Shown here: piece after piece, positions 45,308 through 54,158 of the stretch | Position numbering within the stretch: the stretch's first letter is position 1 | Layout of the letters: each line of letters opens with the position of its first letter | Assembly: GCF_022808865.1 (NCBI RefSeq) | Contig: NZ_JAKZLB010000001.1 | Coordinates: forward strand, 310,001 to 374,000 | Direction of reading: 5' to 3' | Source of the DNA: Geothrix oryzisoli | GTDB lineage: Bacteria; Acidobacteriota; Holophagae; Holophagales; Holophagaceae | DNA: 64,000 nt | Notes under the pieces: model-generated | Database searches by the model: none | What the model was told of the DNA's origin: nothing | What the model saw: only the letters and a program-made list of their open reading frames with translations | Translations under genes and position numbers: made by a program

Positions 45308-46042
45308 ATGGAGCAGATCTCGCGGAAAGGCAGGCCCTGCTGGGTGCTGGTGGGTGGCCGCCGGCGCCTGGGTCGCGCCTTGGCGGAGGATCTGGCCCGG
45401 GATCACGATCTGGTGCTGACCAGTTCAAGCTCCTGGGACGGCGAAACCTGGTTGGACGGCTTGTCGAAGACGGCGGTGATCCGGACCTGTGTCTGGAATG
45501 CAGAGAGTCCGGAACTGAGTTCCAGAATGATGGCAGATCTGGAGGGTTTGAAGGCGGATGGCTGGGCGATTTCCGGCGCGGTGCTGCTGGCCGGGACATT
45601 CCCCGAAGAGTCCCTCGGCACCTGGACGCCGGCCTCGCTCGAGGCCACCTGGCGCATGAACCTCAGCTTCCCCTTCCTCTGCGCCCAGGCCCTGGCGCCA
45701 CACCTCGCGGAGAGCGCCTGCCTCCAGATCCTCCTGGACACCTCCATCCACCGCCCCTGGCTGAAGCGCCTGCCCTACAGCGCGGCCAAGGCCGGACTGG
45801 CGGCCCTGGTGCCCGGGCTCGCCCACCTTCTGGCGCCCAAGGTGCGCGTGGTGGGCCACGCCCTGGGCGCGATCCTGCCCGCCGAGGGCAGCGATGAAGC
45901 GTTCCTGGCGGACCGGACCTTGCTGAAGCGCCTGGGCGACCCTGCGGACCTGGCCCGCGCGGTGCGCTACGCCGCGGACAGCCCCTTCCTCACCGGAGAC
46001 ATCCTCACCCTGGATGGTGGGCGGCGCTGGGTGGACCGGTGA
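45308..46042 (+). CDS. Short-chain dehydrogenase/reductase
   Basis: A 244-residue SDR. The nucleotide-binding turn is the unusual GGRRRLGRALAEDLA in place of TGxxxGIG. The catalytic Tyr and Lys are in PYSAAKAG, and the terminal LTGDILTLDGGRRW is typical. The Arg-rich turn suggests NADPH, as in pteridine reductases (FolM-like). Its stop overlaps the queE start, which hints at a pterin or deazaguanine role, but this is inferred. It diverges from the SpoIIE gene across 25 bases. Confidence 0.82.
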   Translation: MEQISRKGRPCWVLVGGRRRLGRALAEDLARDHDLVLTSSSSWDGETWLDGLSKTAVIRTCVWNAESPELSSRMMADLEGLKADGWAISGAVLLAGTFPEESLGTWTPASLEATWRMNLSFPFLCAQALAPHLAESACLQILLDTSIHRPWLKRLPYSAAKAGLAALVPGLAHLLAPKVRVVGHALGAILPAEGSDEAFLADRTLLKRLGDPADLARAVRYAADSPFLTGDILTLDGGRRWVDR

Positions 46043-46707
46043 AGTTCAAGGTCAACGAAGTCTTCCACAGCATCCAGGGTGAGGGCGCCCGGATCGGCCG
46101 GCCCTGCCTGTTCATCCGCCTGACGGGCTGCCCGCTGCGCTGCACCTACTGCGATACCGAATATGCCTTCTACGATGGCACGATGCGGGAACTGGACGAC
46201 CTGCTGGATGAGGTGAAGCGGCGCCTCGGGCCACCGGTGAAGGGCCCCAGCGCCCCCTTCGTGGAGCTCACGGGCGGCGAGCCTCTGGCCCATCCCCAGG
46301 CCCCGGAGCTGCTGCGTTCCCTGCTGGACCTGGGCTACGAGGTGGCCCTGGAGACCGCAGGGGCCCACGATCTGGCCCTCGTGCCCTCGGAGGTCATCAA
46401 GATCGTGGACCGCAAGACCCCCGGGAGCGGCGAGGTCCACCGCTGGCTGGAGGCCAACCTCGACCACATGGTCTCCGGCCAGGACGAGCTGAAGTTCGTG
46501 CTGTGCGACCAGGCCGACTACGCCTGGGCCAAGGCCTGGTGCGCCGAACGCGACATCTGGAACCGGCTGGAGGTGCTCTTCAGCCCCGTGTGGGGCAGCC
46601 TCGACCCCGCCTGGCTCGCCGGGCAGGTCGTCGCTGACGGCCTGCCCGTGCGGGTCCAGGTGCAGCTGCACAAGGTGATCTGGGGAGCGGAGAAGAAGGG
46701 GGTCTGA
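46039..46707 (+). CDS. queE: 7-carboxy-7-deazaguanine synthase
   Basis: Radical SAM enzyme that contracts the pterin ring in queuosine/preQ1 synthesis. The 222-residue protein starts at GTG. It has FHSIQGEGARIGRPC and the cluster motif Cys31-Cys35-Cys38 in TGCPLRCTYCDTEYAF, then ELTGGEPLAHP. The C-x3-C-x2-C spacing is the queE form. queC, queD and queF are not in the window. It converges on the DUF2911 gene with three bases between stops. Confidence 0.93.
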   Translation: MKFKVNEVFHSIQGEGARIGRPCLFIRLTGCPLRCTYCDTEYAFYDGTMRELDDLLDEVKRRLGPPVKGPSAPFVELTGGEPLAHPQAPELLRSLLDLGYEVALETAGAHDLALVPSEVIKIVDRKTPGSGEVHRWLEANLDHMVSGQDELKFVLCDQADYAWAKAWCAERDIWNRLEVLFSPVWGSLDPAWLAGQVVADGLPVRVQVQLHKVIWGAEKKGV

Positions 46708-46710
46708 GCC

Positions 46711-47580
46711 CTACTTCCCGGCCTTCCAGGCCACCATCTCCTTCTCCAGGTTCTCCGTGTATTCCTTCGGCGTCTTGCCCTTGGAGAGGTCGATGGCCTT
46801 CTGGAGATGGGCGATGGCTGCCGGCAGGCGCTTGGCGTCCTTGTCGATGCGGGCGGCCACTTCGTGGTTCGAGTAGGTCTCGCTGATCTTCAGGCTCTTC
46901 TGGATCCAGGCCTGGGCCTTCTGGGGTTCGAGGCCCTGCTCCTGGCAGTAGCGGGCGGCCTGGTACCAGGGCACCCAGTCGGTCTCCGGCGCCTTCTTGA
47001 GGGTGTCCTCCAGGTGGGCCCAGTAGATGCCCTTGGTGTCGAACTCCACCGGGAAACCGATCCGCAGGTTCTCCCAGCCGAGCTCCACGGTGGCGTGCCC
47101 GGCGTCGACCGGGATCACGCGGTAGTCCAGGTACTCCAGGAAGGGGCCGGCCTGGGGCGTGGCCTCCCACCGCATCTGGTCCTCCTGGGCCTTGTATTCG
47201 TACGCTCCCCACTGCTTGGCCTTCTTGTTGAGGATGAGCGTCCAGGTCTTCTCGCCGGGGATGACGAAGAAGCCATAGCTGCCTGCCGGCACCTCCTTGC
47301 CCGCCACCTTGGCGGCGTGGCTGAAGGTGAGGGTGGTGGCGTTGTTGGCGCCGGCCCGCCACACCTGGCCGAAGGGCACGAGGCCGCCCCAGATCTTGCG
47401 TCCCCTCACGGCGGGCCGGGCGAACGCGAGGTCGATCTTGCTGATGCCGATCTCCTGGGACACGGTGCAGGTCGGGCTCAGGCGCAGGGGCGTCAGGCGC
47501 ACGGGGGCGGGCTTGTCCTGGGCCACGAGGGGAAGGATGGCGGATCCGGCCAGCAGGGCGGGGAGAAGCAGGCTACGCAT
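46711..47580 (-). CDS. DUF2911 secreted protein
   Basis: A 289-residue exported protein with signal peptide LLLPALLAGSAILPLVAQ. The conserved DUF2911 domain reads ARPAVRGRKIWGGLVPFGQVWRAGANNATTLTFS, then GSYGFFVIPGEKTWTLILN. The C-terminal third is helical and TPR-like. Function is unknown; the family is common in Bacteroidetes and acidobacteria. Its start overlaps the Gcr-like gene by eight bases. Confidence 0.86.
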   Translation of the reverse strand: MRSLLLPALLAGSAILPLVAQDKPAPVRLTPLRLSPTCTVSQEIGISKIDLAFARPAVRGRKIWGGLVPFGQVWRAGANNATTLTFSHAAKVAGKEVPAGSYGFFVIPGEKTWTLILNKKAKQWGAYEYKAQEDQMRWEATPQAGPFLEYLDYRVIPVDAGHATVELGWENLRIGFPVEFDTKGIYWAHLEDTLKKAPETDWVPWYQAARYCQEQGLEPQKAQAWIQKSLKISETYSNHEVAARIDKDAKRLPAAIAHLQKAIDLSKGKTPKEYTENLEKEMVAWKAGK

Positions 47581-49501
47581 GGGAATCTCCTGGGACATGG
47601 CTGTCGAGGGTAGCACCCCGGCGGGGTGGAAGGAGGAAACGGCGTGGATTCCGGTTGAAGGCCTTGAGGATCTCCAGCCAGAGATGGCGGCTGGCCCGGC
47701 CGCTGAGGTCCCGCGCGCGCAGGGCGGTCCAGAGGGCCAGGGCGAAGGACACGGTGAAGTTCAGCACGCCGATGAGGCCGATGCCGAACAGGCCCCAGAG
47801 AACCTCCCGCCAGGCCAGAGTCCCCTCGAACCAGAGGGTGGCGGAGCCCAGGGCCAGCGAGGCCGCCTGGAGGGTGACGTGGCGCACCTCCGCATGGATG
47901 CCCGCGAAGGCGAAGCCCATGGGCACGAAGACCAGCAGGGCGGCCAGGGCCGTGTACCCGGCGAACCCCGCCAGGTGGCGGTGGACGAAGCGGCCCAGGG
48001 CTTCGGCGCCCGCCACGCCGAGCCAGGAGCGGAGGCGGTGGTTCTGGGCCAGGGCCTCGGGCAGACAGCGGTACGCGCTCCAGTTGGCGGTCCAGCCCGC
48101 CGCCAGGCTGGAGAGCCAGAGCAGCACGCCCGTGAGGGCCGCAAAGGCCAGGGTCCAGCCGTGGAAGGGATGGACGCCTTGGAGACCGTGCAGGGCCGCC
48201 TCGTGGTCGATGGGGGCGTGGCCCGTCAGCCAGACCCAGGCTGCCACGAGGCCGGCTGCCACGGGCATGGTGGACAGCACGTTGCCGAAGGTGGCGATGA
48301 CCTGGGTGCGCGTGATGGCGGCCACCAGTTCGATCTCCTGGGCCTGGCCATCGTTCTCCTCCAGGGCCTGGGCCAGGGCCGCGGCGGTCATGGCCGGCTG
48401 CTTGGAGGCCAGGCTGAAGCCCAGCAGCTGCATGGCGCAGAAGCTCACCGCGTAGTTGGCCGTCAGGGCGAGGCCCGACACGAGGGGCGCCAGGGGCAGG
48501 AGGGAGAGACTGATCTTGAGCAGGGCGGTGCCCGCCGTGAGGAGGCCGCCGCCCGCGGCGGACCGGCCCATGGCCCACCACTCGGCCCGGTCCCGGGCGA
48601 TGTAGTGCTCACCGGTCTCCCCCGTGTGCTCCACCATCTTGCGGGCCAACCGCTTGACCGTGGAACGGAGCAGGGCGACCAGGCCGTGCTGGGCGATGCT
48701 GCCGCGCACCAGCTCGGCGGCGAAGGCGGTGCCGTCGCCCTGGCCCGCGGCGAAATCCAGGATCTGGCCGATGCGGTTCAGCTGCGCCTCCAGCAGCTCG
48801 AGCCGGAAGACCAGATCCGTGGATACGCCCCGGTCATCGAGGCGGGCGTGGGCCCGGGCCAGGGTGCCGGCGCAGGCAGACCAGCAGGCCTCCCAGGCGG
48901 CCCGGGCCGCGGCATCCCTGGGGCGCTCCCCGGCGTCATGGACGACACGGGTGAGGTGGAAGAAGGGGGACTCGGTGTCGCTGCCCTCGGGATCCAGGGC
49001 CAGCAGGTCGCGGGACAGACCCACGGCGGCGGCCCGGTGGGCCAGCAGGCGGGCGGCGTGGGCCCAGATCTCGAGAGGGGGCGCCAGCAAGAGACCCCAC
49101 ACGATCCGCAGGTCCGCCGGCAGGCTCTCGATCCAGCCCGCATCGGCCTCGCCCAGGTCCAGCCGGTCCAGCAGGGCGTAGAGATCGCCCTCGGGATCCA
49201 GGCGGGGGATGACCCGGTCCACGAGGCGCAGGAAGCCCTCGCCGACCAGGGTGGTGCGGTCCGGCAGGCCCGTTTCAGCCAGCAGGCGGATGGCGGAGGC
49301 GTGATTCCACGCTTCCGCGAGGGGACTCGTGAGCCCGCGGAAGGTCAGCGCGGCATGGAGGCGCCGGAGCCGGGTCGTGCGGCGGGGCTCCCCGTCGAGA
49401 GAGTCCAGCGGCGAGGCCTCCAGCAGCCAGCGCAGCAGGGGTTCCAGCCTCAGGGTGCCGCCACTCAGCAGTTCATCCAGCCTGGGGTCGGACAGGGGCA
49501 T
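47573..49501 (-). CDS. Gcr-family membrane protein (annotated as site-specific recombinase in relatives)
   Basis: A 642-residue protein matching the Gcr family. Its long helical N-terminal half includes STDLVFRLELLEAQLNRI, and the C-terminal half has about six membrane helices (SLSLLPLAPLVSGLALTANYAVSF, PVAAGLVAAWVWLTG, YTALAALLVFVPMGFAFAG). The name comes from a Neisseria gene linked to pilin variation. There is no serine or tyrosine recombinase active site, so a membrane role is more likely. It lies inside an ordinary six-gene run with no inverted repeats or integrase nearby. Confidence 0.75.
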   Translation of the reverse strand: MPLSDPRLDELLSGGTLRLEPLLRWLLEASPLDSLDGEPRRTTRLRRLHAALTFRGLTSPLAEAWNHASAIRLLAETGLPDRTTLVGEGFLRLVDRVIPRLDPEGDLYALLDRLDLGEADAGWIESLPADLRIVWGLLLAPPLEIWAHAARLLAHRAAAVGLSRDLLALDPEGSDTESPFFHLTRVVHDAGERPRDAAARAAWEACWSACAGTLARAHARLDDRGVSTDLVFRLELLEAQLNRIGQILDFAAGQGDGTAFAAELVRGSIAQHGLVALLRSTVKRLARKMVEHTGETGEHYIARDRAEWWAMGRSAAGGGLLTAGTALLKISLSLLPLAPLVSGLALTANYAVSFCAMQLLGFSLASKQPAMTAAALAQALEENDGQAQEIELVAAITRTQVIATFGNVLSTMPVAAGLVAAWVWLTGHAPIDHEAALHGLQGVHPFHGWTLAFAALTGVLLWLSSLAAGWTANWSAYRCLPEALAQNHRLRSWLGVAGAEALGRFVHRHLAGFAGYTALAALLVFVPMGFAFAGIHAEVRHVTLQAASLALGSATLWFEGTLAWREVLWGLFGIGLIGVLNFTVSFALALWTALRARDLSGRASRHLWLEILKAFNRNPRRFLLPPRRGATLDSHVPGDSHA

Positions 49502-49536
49502 CGGGACTCCGGAGGAGTTCCCAGGGTGGCACAAGC

Positions 49537-50031
49537 CTAGGAATTGGAACCCGATCGATCGGACGAGGTCCGTCTAATCCGTTCGAGGAACTGTTGCACT
49601 GCCTGGGGATCCACCGTGGCCGGCAGACCCGACCAGCGCTGGGACGGCCGCAGCATGCCCAGCATGTCCTCGGGGCAGCCCACCTGGTCGTAGAGGCGCT
49701 CGACCTTGGCCGCCAATCGGGGTGCGGTGGTTTCCACGGCCAGGGCCTCCCGCAGCACGGCCTCCCGCCAGCGATCCTGGGCCTGGGACCAGCGGGTGCT
49801 GCCGGGGCGAGGGGTCTTGCCCACAGCTTCCGCGCAGGCGGCCCAGAGGTGGGCCTCGAAGGTGCGGAGGGCCTCGCCCTGGAGGGCCTTCAGGCGGGCT
49901 GCGGCCGTCCCCTCGCCCGGGACCCAGGCCTGGATGTCCGGAATCTCGAGGAAGCCGAAGTCGTGGCCGGTGACGATGTCATCCCAGGTGATCTCGCCGT
50001 GGGTGCGGCGGAAGGCGTCGAGGGCACTCAT
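49537..50031 (-). CDS. Hypothetical protein, 164 aa
   Basis: A mostly helical soluble protein with no recognised domain. It opens MSALDAFRRTHGEITWDDI and has Trp-rich helices (RWSQAQDRWREAVL). It starts seven bases after the ureohydrolase stop and lies 35 bases before the Gcr-like gene, so it is in the middle of the operon. I cannot assign a role. Confidence 0.6.
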   Translation of the reverse strand: MSALDAFRRTHGEITWDDIVTGHDFGFLEIPDIQAWVPGEGTAAARLKALQGEALRTFEAHLWAACAEAVGKTPRPGSTRWSQAQDRWREAVLREALAVETTAPRLAAKVERLYDQVGCPEDMLGMLRPSQRWSGLPATVDPQAVQQFLERIRRTSSDRSGSNS

Positions 50032-50038
50032 GGAAGCC

Positions 50039-50977
50039 TCATGCGAGGAGGTGGAGGGCGAGGTGGACGGCGACCCGGGCGCTGGCTTCGGCACCTTCCA
50101 GCGTGGGGGCCAGCTCCATGAGGTCCGCGCCCACCCAGGGTTCCGGCCAGGCGCGTGCGGCACGGATCAGGCGCAGCGTTTCGGGGAGGCTGAGGCCGCC
50201 AGGCACCGGCTCCGCCACCGCAGGCACCAGCACGGGATCGAGGGCGTCCAGGTCCAGGCTCAGGTAGGCGGGTCCCCGCCCCACGGCGGCGAGATCCGCC
50301 GCCAGGCGGGCATCCAGGCGGGGGTCGCGCAGGTCCGCGGGTGTCCACAGGCGCACGCCAGCGGCCTGGAGGAAGGTCAGCTCGCCTTCGTCGAAGCGCG
50401 GCGCCCGGAGGCCCGCCTGCACCACCCGCTCCGGGTCCAGCAGGCCCTCCTCGAGCGCCTGGCGGACCCAGGTGCCGTGGTGGATGGCCGCGCCCCAGGC
50501 AGCGCCATCGGCGGCGTCCGGGTGGGCATCTAGGTGCAGCAGGCCCAGGGGGCCGTGCTGGCGGGCCAGGGCCCGCAATGCGCCGAGGGTGAGGGCATGG
50601 TCGCCGCCCAGCAGGAGCGTGCGGCAGCCGGTCATCGCCCAGGCGCCCACCATGGCCTGGACGGTCTCCAGGGCTTCGGCCAGGGAGAAGGGCAGGGTGG
50701 GGATGTTGCCGCCGTCCACCCACCCCTCGGCGGCCGCGGCTCCCAGGTCTGGGCCGCCTTCGCGCAGGCGCTCGGGCATGGGGCGCGTGCCGAGGCCCAT
50801 GGAAGCGGCCCGCATCGCCCAGGGGCCCAGACGCGCACCAGGGCGGTTGATCACGCCCGCATCGCAGGGCACGCCGAGGACGACGCCGGCGGAAGGCCGG
50901 GGATCGAGGACCAGGGGCAGGCCCAGGAAGGGCGTGAGGCCGGTGCGGAGACCCTGCATGAGGACATCAGCGGACAT
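50039..50977 (-). CDS. Ureohydrolase (agmatinase/arginase family)
   Basis: Binuclear manganese hydrolase of a guanidino compound (arginine, agmatine, formiminoglutamate or similar), giving urea and an amine. The 312-residue protein has the metal motifs GGDHALT, LDAHPDAADG, the downstream IHHGTW and SLDLDALDP, all complete. DAHPD is the less common variant of DAHxD. Substrate cannot be told apart from sequence alone. ATG at 50977 overlaps the upstream acyltransferase gene by 11 bases. Confidence 0.85.
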   Translation of the reverse strand: MSADVLMQGLRTGLTPFLGLPLVLDPRPSAGVVLGVPCDAGVINRPGARLGPWAMRAASMGLGTRPMPERLREGGPDLGAAAAEGWVDGGNIPTLPFSLAEALETVQAMVGAWAMTGCRTLLLGGDHALTLGALRALARQHGPLGLLHLDAHPDAADGAAWGAAIHHGTWVRQALEEGLLDPERVVQAGLRAPRFDEGELTFLQAAGVRLWTPADLRDPRLDARLAADLAAVGRGPAYLSLDLDALDPVLVPAVAEPVPGGLSLPETLRLIRAARAWPEPWVGADLMELAPTLEGAEASARVAVHLALHLLA

Positions 50978-51647
50978 CGGTGCTCCGGGGTTCGAGGGCG
51001 GCGCGGAAGGCGGCGAGCCACCGGTCGGGGCCGCTGAAATCGGCCGGGTGCAGGGGCGGTTCGGCCACCACGGTGAGGGGCGTGCGAGTGGCGAGGAGGG
51101 TGCGAAGGTGCGGGAGCAGCGTTTCTTGACCGGTCCAGGGGTAGTGGGGGGCCGGGCTGCTGAGGCGGAACGGCTGGGCGGGGAGGCCCAGCTCATAGGC
51201 CGCCCGCAGCCCGCCTTCATAGAAGGGCGCCAGGCGCTCACCCCGGGTGGTGGTGCCCTCGGGGAACAGCAGCATGTCCCGGCCTTCCCGGAGCGAGTGG
51301 ACGAAGCTGGCCAGCGCCGCGGCGCGGCTGGCGGCATCCTCCCGTTCCACGAAGTGGATGCCGGACTTCCGCGCCCAGCGGCCGAGGATGGGGTAGCCCG
51401 TGACCTCACCCTTGGCGATGGTGCCCATGGGGCGGAGGCTCATGAGCGCCACGGGATCCACCCAGCTGAGGTGGTTGGCCACCCAGAGGGGGATGTCGTT
51501 CCGGGGGTGCCCGGCGACGCCGAGGTCCACGCCCAGGGCCGGCAGCAGCCGCCGGGCCCAGCGGTTCATGCCGGGCTGCGGCGCCGCTCCGGCCGCCAGA
51601 CGGGGCAGCAGGGCGAAGGTGGGCCAGAGGACGCCGGCCCAGGACAC
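50967..51647 (-). CDS. 1-acyl-sn-glycerol-3-phosphate acyltransferase-like (PlsC family)
   Basis: Transfers a fatty acyl chain to a glycerophosphate or related lysolipid. The 226-residue protein has ANHLSWVDP (the H-x4-D catalytic motif), FVEREDAASR and FPEGTTTRGE. GTG at 51647 shares one base with the GNAT stop and opens VSWAGVLWP, a hydrophobic anchor; the longer frame upstream was rejected. It may be the general PlsC or an OlsA-type enzyme. Confidence 0.84.
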   Translation of the reverse strand: MSWAGVLWPTFALLPRLAAGAAPQPGMNRWARRLLPALGVDLGVAGHPRNDIPLWVANHLSWVDPVALMSLRPMGTIAKGEVTGYPILGRWARKSGIHFVEREDAASRAAALASFVHSLREGRDMLLFPEGTTTRGERLAPFYEGGLRAAYELGLPAQPFRLSSPAPHYPWTGQETLLPHLRTLLATRTPLTVVAEPPLHPADFSGPDRWLAAFRAALEPRSTDVR

Positions 51648-52183
51648 TAGCTCACCAGCTTCAGGCGGGTGTAACGGGCCCGGACGCGCTCGAGGTCGTC
51701 GCGCGTGATCGCGGACCAGAGCCGGGTATCGCCGGGGGCGTAGTAGTCCTGCACCTCGGCCACCACCCGGGCGCCCAGGGCGTTGTGGACGCTGCGGGCA
51801 TCGTTGTTGCCAGGCTCCACCAGGAAGCGGCACTCCTCCACGTTCTCCTGGAGCAGCTTGGCCACCATGGCGCGGATGAGCAGGTAGTTCACCCGGCCCT
51901 TCTGGTACTCCGGGTGCACGGCCAGCGTGGCGCAATAGACCGTCGAGCCTTTCACGAAGTTGAGGACGTAGCCTACGGGCCGGTCGCCGTCCATGGCCAG
52001 GAAGCACCAGTCGCCGTAGAGCTCGGTGCAGAGGCGCAGGTAGTGGGGGCACAGCTCGCCGGCCCCGTCGCCGGACCAGATCTCGGACTCGAGGCGCTGG
52101 AGGCGGGGGAAGTCGGCACTGCCGAGCGGCCGGACGGCGTAGCGGGCGCCTTCGGGATGCGGCGTGAGGGTCTCGATGGTCAT
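51647..52183 (-). CDS. GNAT-family N-acetyltransferase
   Basis: A 178-residue acetyl-CoA-dependent acyltransferase with the GNAT fold. Motif A reads TLAVHPEYQKGRVNYLLIRAMVA, which replaces the usual R/Q-x-x-G-x-G/A with QKGRVN, a variation worth noting. The GDRPVGYVLNFV strand and terminal GDTRLWSAI are present. GGAGG lies six bases before ATG 52183. It is the first gene of the six-gene minus-strand run. Confidence 0.8.
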   Translation of the reverse strand: MTIETLTPHPEGARYAVRPLGSADFPRLQRLESEIWSGDGAGELCPHYLRLCTELYGDWCFLAMDGDRPVGYVLNFVKGSTVYCATLAVHPEYQKGRVNYLLIRAMVAKLLQENVEECRFLVEPGNNDARSVHNALGARVVAEVQDYYAPGDTRLWSAITRDDLERVRARYTRLKLVS

Positions 52184-52375
52184 GGCAAGCCTCCCTGGTG
52201 TCGGAACCAGGATCGGAGGCGGCCATGACAGGCCTATGGCGCCATTGGTAAATCCATGAAAATAGACTAGTACCAATCGGTTACGCGATTCTTGCGAACC
52301 GGGCCCTCCAGACTGGCCGGAGGCTGTGACGAGGCTGCTCGTTCGCGGTCACATTCCCGCGACCTTCGCAGGGCG

Positions 52376-53383
52376 TCAGAAGAAGGGGGTCACCAGTTTG
52401 AGGAAGCCCGCTGCGAGCAGGGCACTGATGGGGATCGTGAGCACCCAGGCCACCACGATGTTCCCGGCCACGCCCCAGCGGACGGCGGAGACGTTCATGC
52501 TGGCTCCCACGCCCATGATGGCGCCGCTGATCACGTGAGTGGTGCTGACGGGGATCCCCATGTGGGCTGTGGCGAAGAGGACGATGGCGGAGGCCGTCTC
52601 CGCGGCGAACCCGTGGATGGGCCGCAGCTTGACGATTTTCGCGCCCATGGTGCGGATGATCTTCCATCCTCCGGACATGGTGCCGAGGCCCATGGCTGTC
52701 GCACAGGCGAGCTTGACCCAGACAGGAACATCCACCCTCGCGCCGTGGGTATGGAGCTTTCCGTAGGTGATGAGGGCCAGGGCGATGATGCCCATGGCCT
52801 TCTGGGCGTCATTGGTGCCGTGGGTGAAGGCCATGGCGCCGGCGGAGACTAGCTGGAGTTTCCGGAAGGCCAGGTTGACACGCGGTCCGGCCGTGTGGCG
52901 CACGATCCACAGGATGATGATGATCAGCACCATCGCGATGAGAAACCCGACCACGGGGCTCACGATGAGGAAGGTTCCGACCTCTTCGAGCTTCGAGGTA
53001 TGGAGGGCGCCTCGGCCCGCCTGGGCGACCACGGCTCCGGCCAGGCCACCGACGAGCGCATGGCTGGAACTCGATGGGATGCCGAAGTACCAGGTGATGA
53101 GGTTCCAGACGATGGCGGACAACAGGGCCGCGACGATGACCGCGGGAACCACGTACTGGCTGTCGGCGATGCCCTTGGCAATGGTCGTGGCGACCTGGGT
53201 GCCCAGCAGGGCGCCGCCGAAATTCAGGATGCCGGCCATGAGAATGGCGTTCCGGGCGCTGAGCACGCCGGTGGACACGACCGTGGCGATGGCGTTGGCG
53301 GTGTCATGGAAGCCGTTGATGTAATCGAATACAAGCGCAAGGGCGACAATCAGCACCAGGGCCGGGACGATGCCTTCGAGCAT
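52376..53383 (-). CDS. pit: Low-affinity inorganic phosphate transporter (PiT family)
   Basis: Proton- or cation-coupled phosphate importer of the inner membrane. The 335-residue protein has about ten membrane helices and the two PiT repeats: DYINGFHDTANAIATVVSTGVL near the N terminus and AFTHGTNDAQKAMG in the second half. SSSSHALVGG and PVSTTHVISG are further mirrored signature segments. It follows the DUF47 partner by 13 bases, the common PiT pair. Confidence 0.93.
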   Translation of the reverse strand: MLEGIVPALVLIVALALVFDYINGFHDTANAIATVVSTGVLSARNAILMAGILNFGGALLGTQVATTIAKGIADSQYVVPAVIVAALLSAIVWNLITWYFGIPSSSSHALVGGLAGAVVAQAGRGALHTSKLEEVGTFLIVSPVVGFLIAMVLIIIILWIVRHTAGPRVNLAFRKLQLVSAGAMAFTHGTNDAQKAMGIIALALITYGKLHTHGARVDVPVWVKLACATAMGLGTMSGGWKIIRTMGAKIVKLRPIHGFAAETASAIVLFATAHMGIPVSTTHVISGAIMGVGASMNVSAVRWGVAGNIVVAWVLTIPISALLAAGFLKLVTPFF

Positions 53384-53396
53384 GGGTGGCTCCGGC

Positions 53397-54044
53397 CTAC
53401 GCGTTCTTCATGACGGTGGACCCGATGACCTTGGCCACCAGCTCGATCTTGTCGGTGGCGTCCTCGATCTTCTCGAGCATTTCCTTCCACTTCACCAGCT
53501 CGATGGGATCCTTGGGGTTCTCGAAGATCTGAGCCAGGCCTGCGTGGTAGATGGAATCCGCCTTGTTCTCCAGGGCGTGGACCCGCCGGATGCGGTCCCC
53601 GATCTCCTTCTGGTTGGACATGTTGCGCAGGGACCGGGTGAGGTGGAGGATCTCGCCGGCGCCCTCGACGATGATGGAGCTGATCTCCGTGACGGCCGGC
53701 ATCACATGGCTGATCCGGTAGAGGATCAGGCGCTCGCACACCGAGTGGATGCGGTCGATCACATCGTCGATGGAGTGGGCGAGGGCCAGGATGTCCTCCC
53801 GGTCGATGGGGGTGACGAAGGTGTGGTTCAGGCGGTCGATGATCTCGTGGGTGATGTCGTCACCGGCGTGCTCCAGATCCTTCATCTGCCGGCGCAGCTC
53901 GGCGAACCGGGCCGGGTCGCCGCTGCGGATCTCCCGATCGAAGAGCTGGGCGGCCTGGTAGACATTTCCCGAGGCCGACTCCAGGAGATCGAAGAAGACC
54001 ATCTCTCTCGGTTTGAGCCAGCGCATCACGGCATTCAAGGACAT
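53397..54044 (-). CDS. DUF47/PhoU-like phosphate transport accessory protein
   Basis: A 215-residue helical-bundle protein of the PhoU-like DUF47 family, which accompanies PiT transporters. The start at 54044 (MSLNAVMRWLKPRE) has GGGAG six bases before it. Helices include FDREIRSGDPARFAELRRQ, EDILALAHSIDDVIDRIHSV and VKWKEMLEKIEDATDKIE, the last being a typical PhoU-type metal helix. It should regulate Pit. Confidence 0.9.
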   Translation of the reverse strand: MSLNAVMRWLKPREMVFFDLLESASGNVYQAAQLFDREIRSGDPARFAELRRQMKDLEHAGDDITHEIIDRLNHTFVTPIDREDILALAHSIDDVIDRIHSVCERLILYRISHVMPAVTEISSIIVEGAGEILHLTRSLRNMSNQKEIGDRIRRVHALENKADSIYHAGLAQIFENPKDPIELVKWKEMLEKIEDATDKIELVAKVIGSTVMKNA

Positions 54045-54069
54045 GATCACTCCCATGGATCCGTTCTCC

Positions 54070-54131
54070 ACTGTACCGGCTCCCCGAGGGTAAACAGAGC
54101 GTAAATTGGCGATGGGCCGGTGCGTTGTGAC
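54070..54131. promoter_or_regulatory. Candidate Pho box region between DUF47-pit and phoR
   Basis: In the 114-base divergent gap, GTAAACA (54090-54096) and GTAAATT (54101-54107) repeat with an 11-base period; on the minus strand this reads TTTAC-N6-TTTAC. TACAGT at 54075-54070 on the minus strand lies 14 bases from the box, suitable for activation of DUF47-pit. TTGTGACGTCG at 54125 resembles part of the pstS upstream region. The resemblance is to known Pho/PhoP boxes; binding is inferred. Confidence 0.5.
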
Positions 54132-54158
54132 GTCGTAGTCGGTGTATGGTCTGAAGGC

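Noticed and set aside
42730-45897. A 1055-codon open frame on the plus strand
   Set aside because: It is antisense to the SpoIIE phosphatase, whose motifs are clear. The frame has Gln/Gly/Ala-rich composition typical of a high-GC shadow.
46020-46038. preQ1 riboswitch before queE
   Set aside because: queE overlaps the stop of the SDR gene, leaving no leader for an aptamer.
47297-49540. A 747-codon open frame on the plus strand
   Set aside because: Antisense to the DUF2911 and Gcr-like genes. It is rich in Gly, Gln and Arg with no motif.
52184-52375. Inverted ATTGGT/ACCAAT pair around the likely GNAT promoter
   Set aside because: Only six bases per arm in an AT-richer gap; chance cannot be excluded and no clear -35/-10 pair fits.
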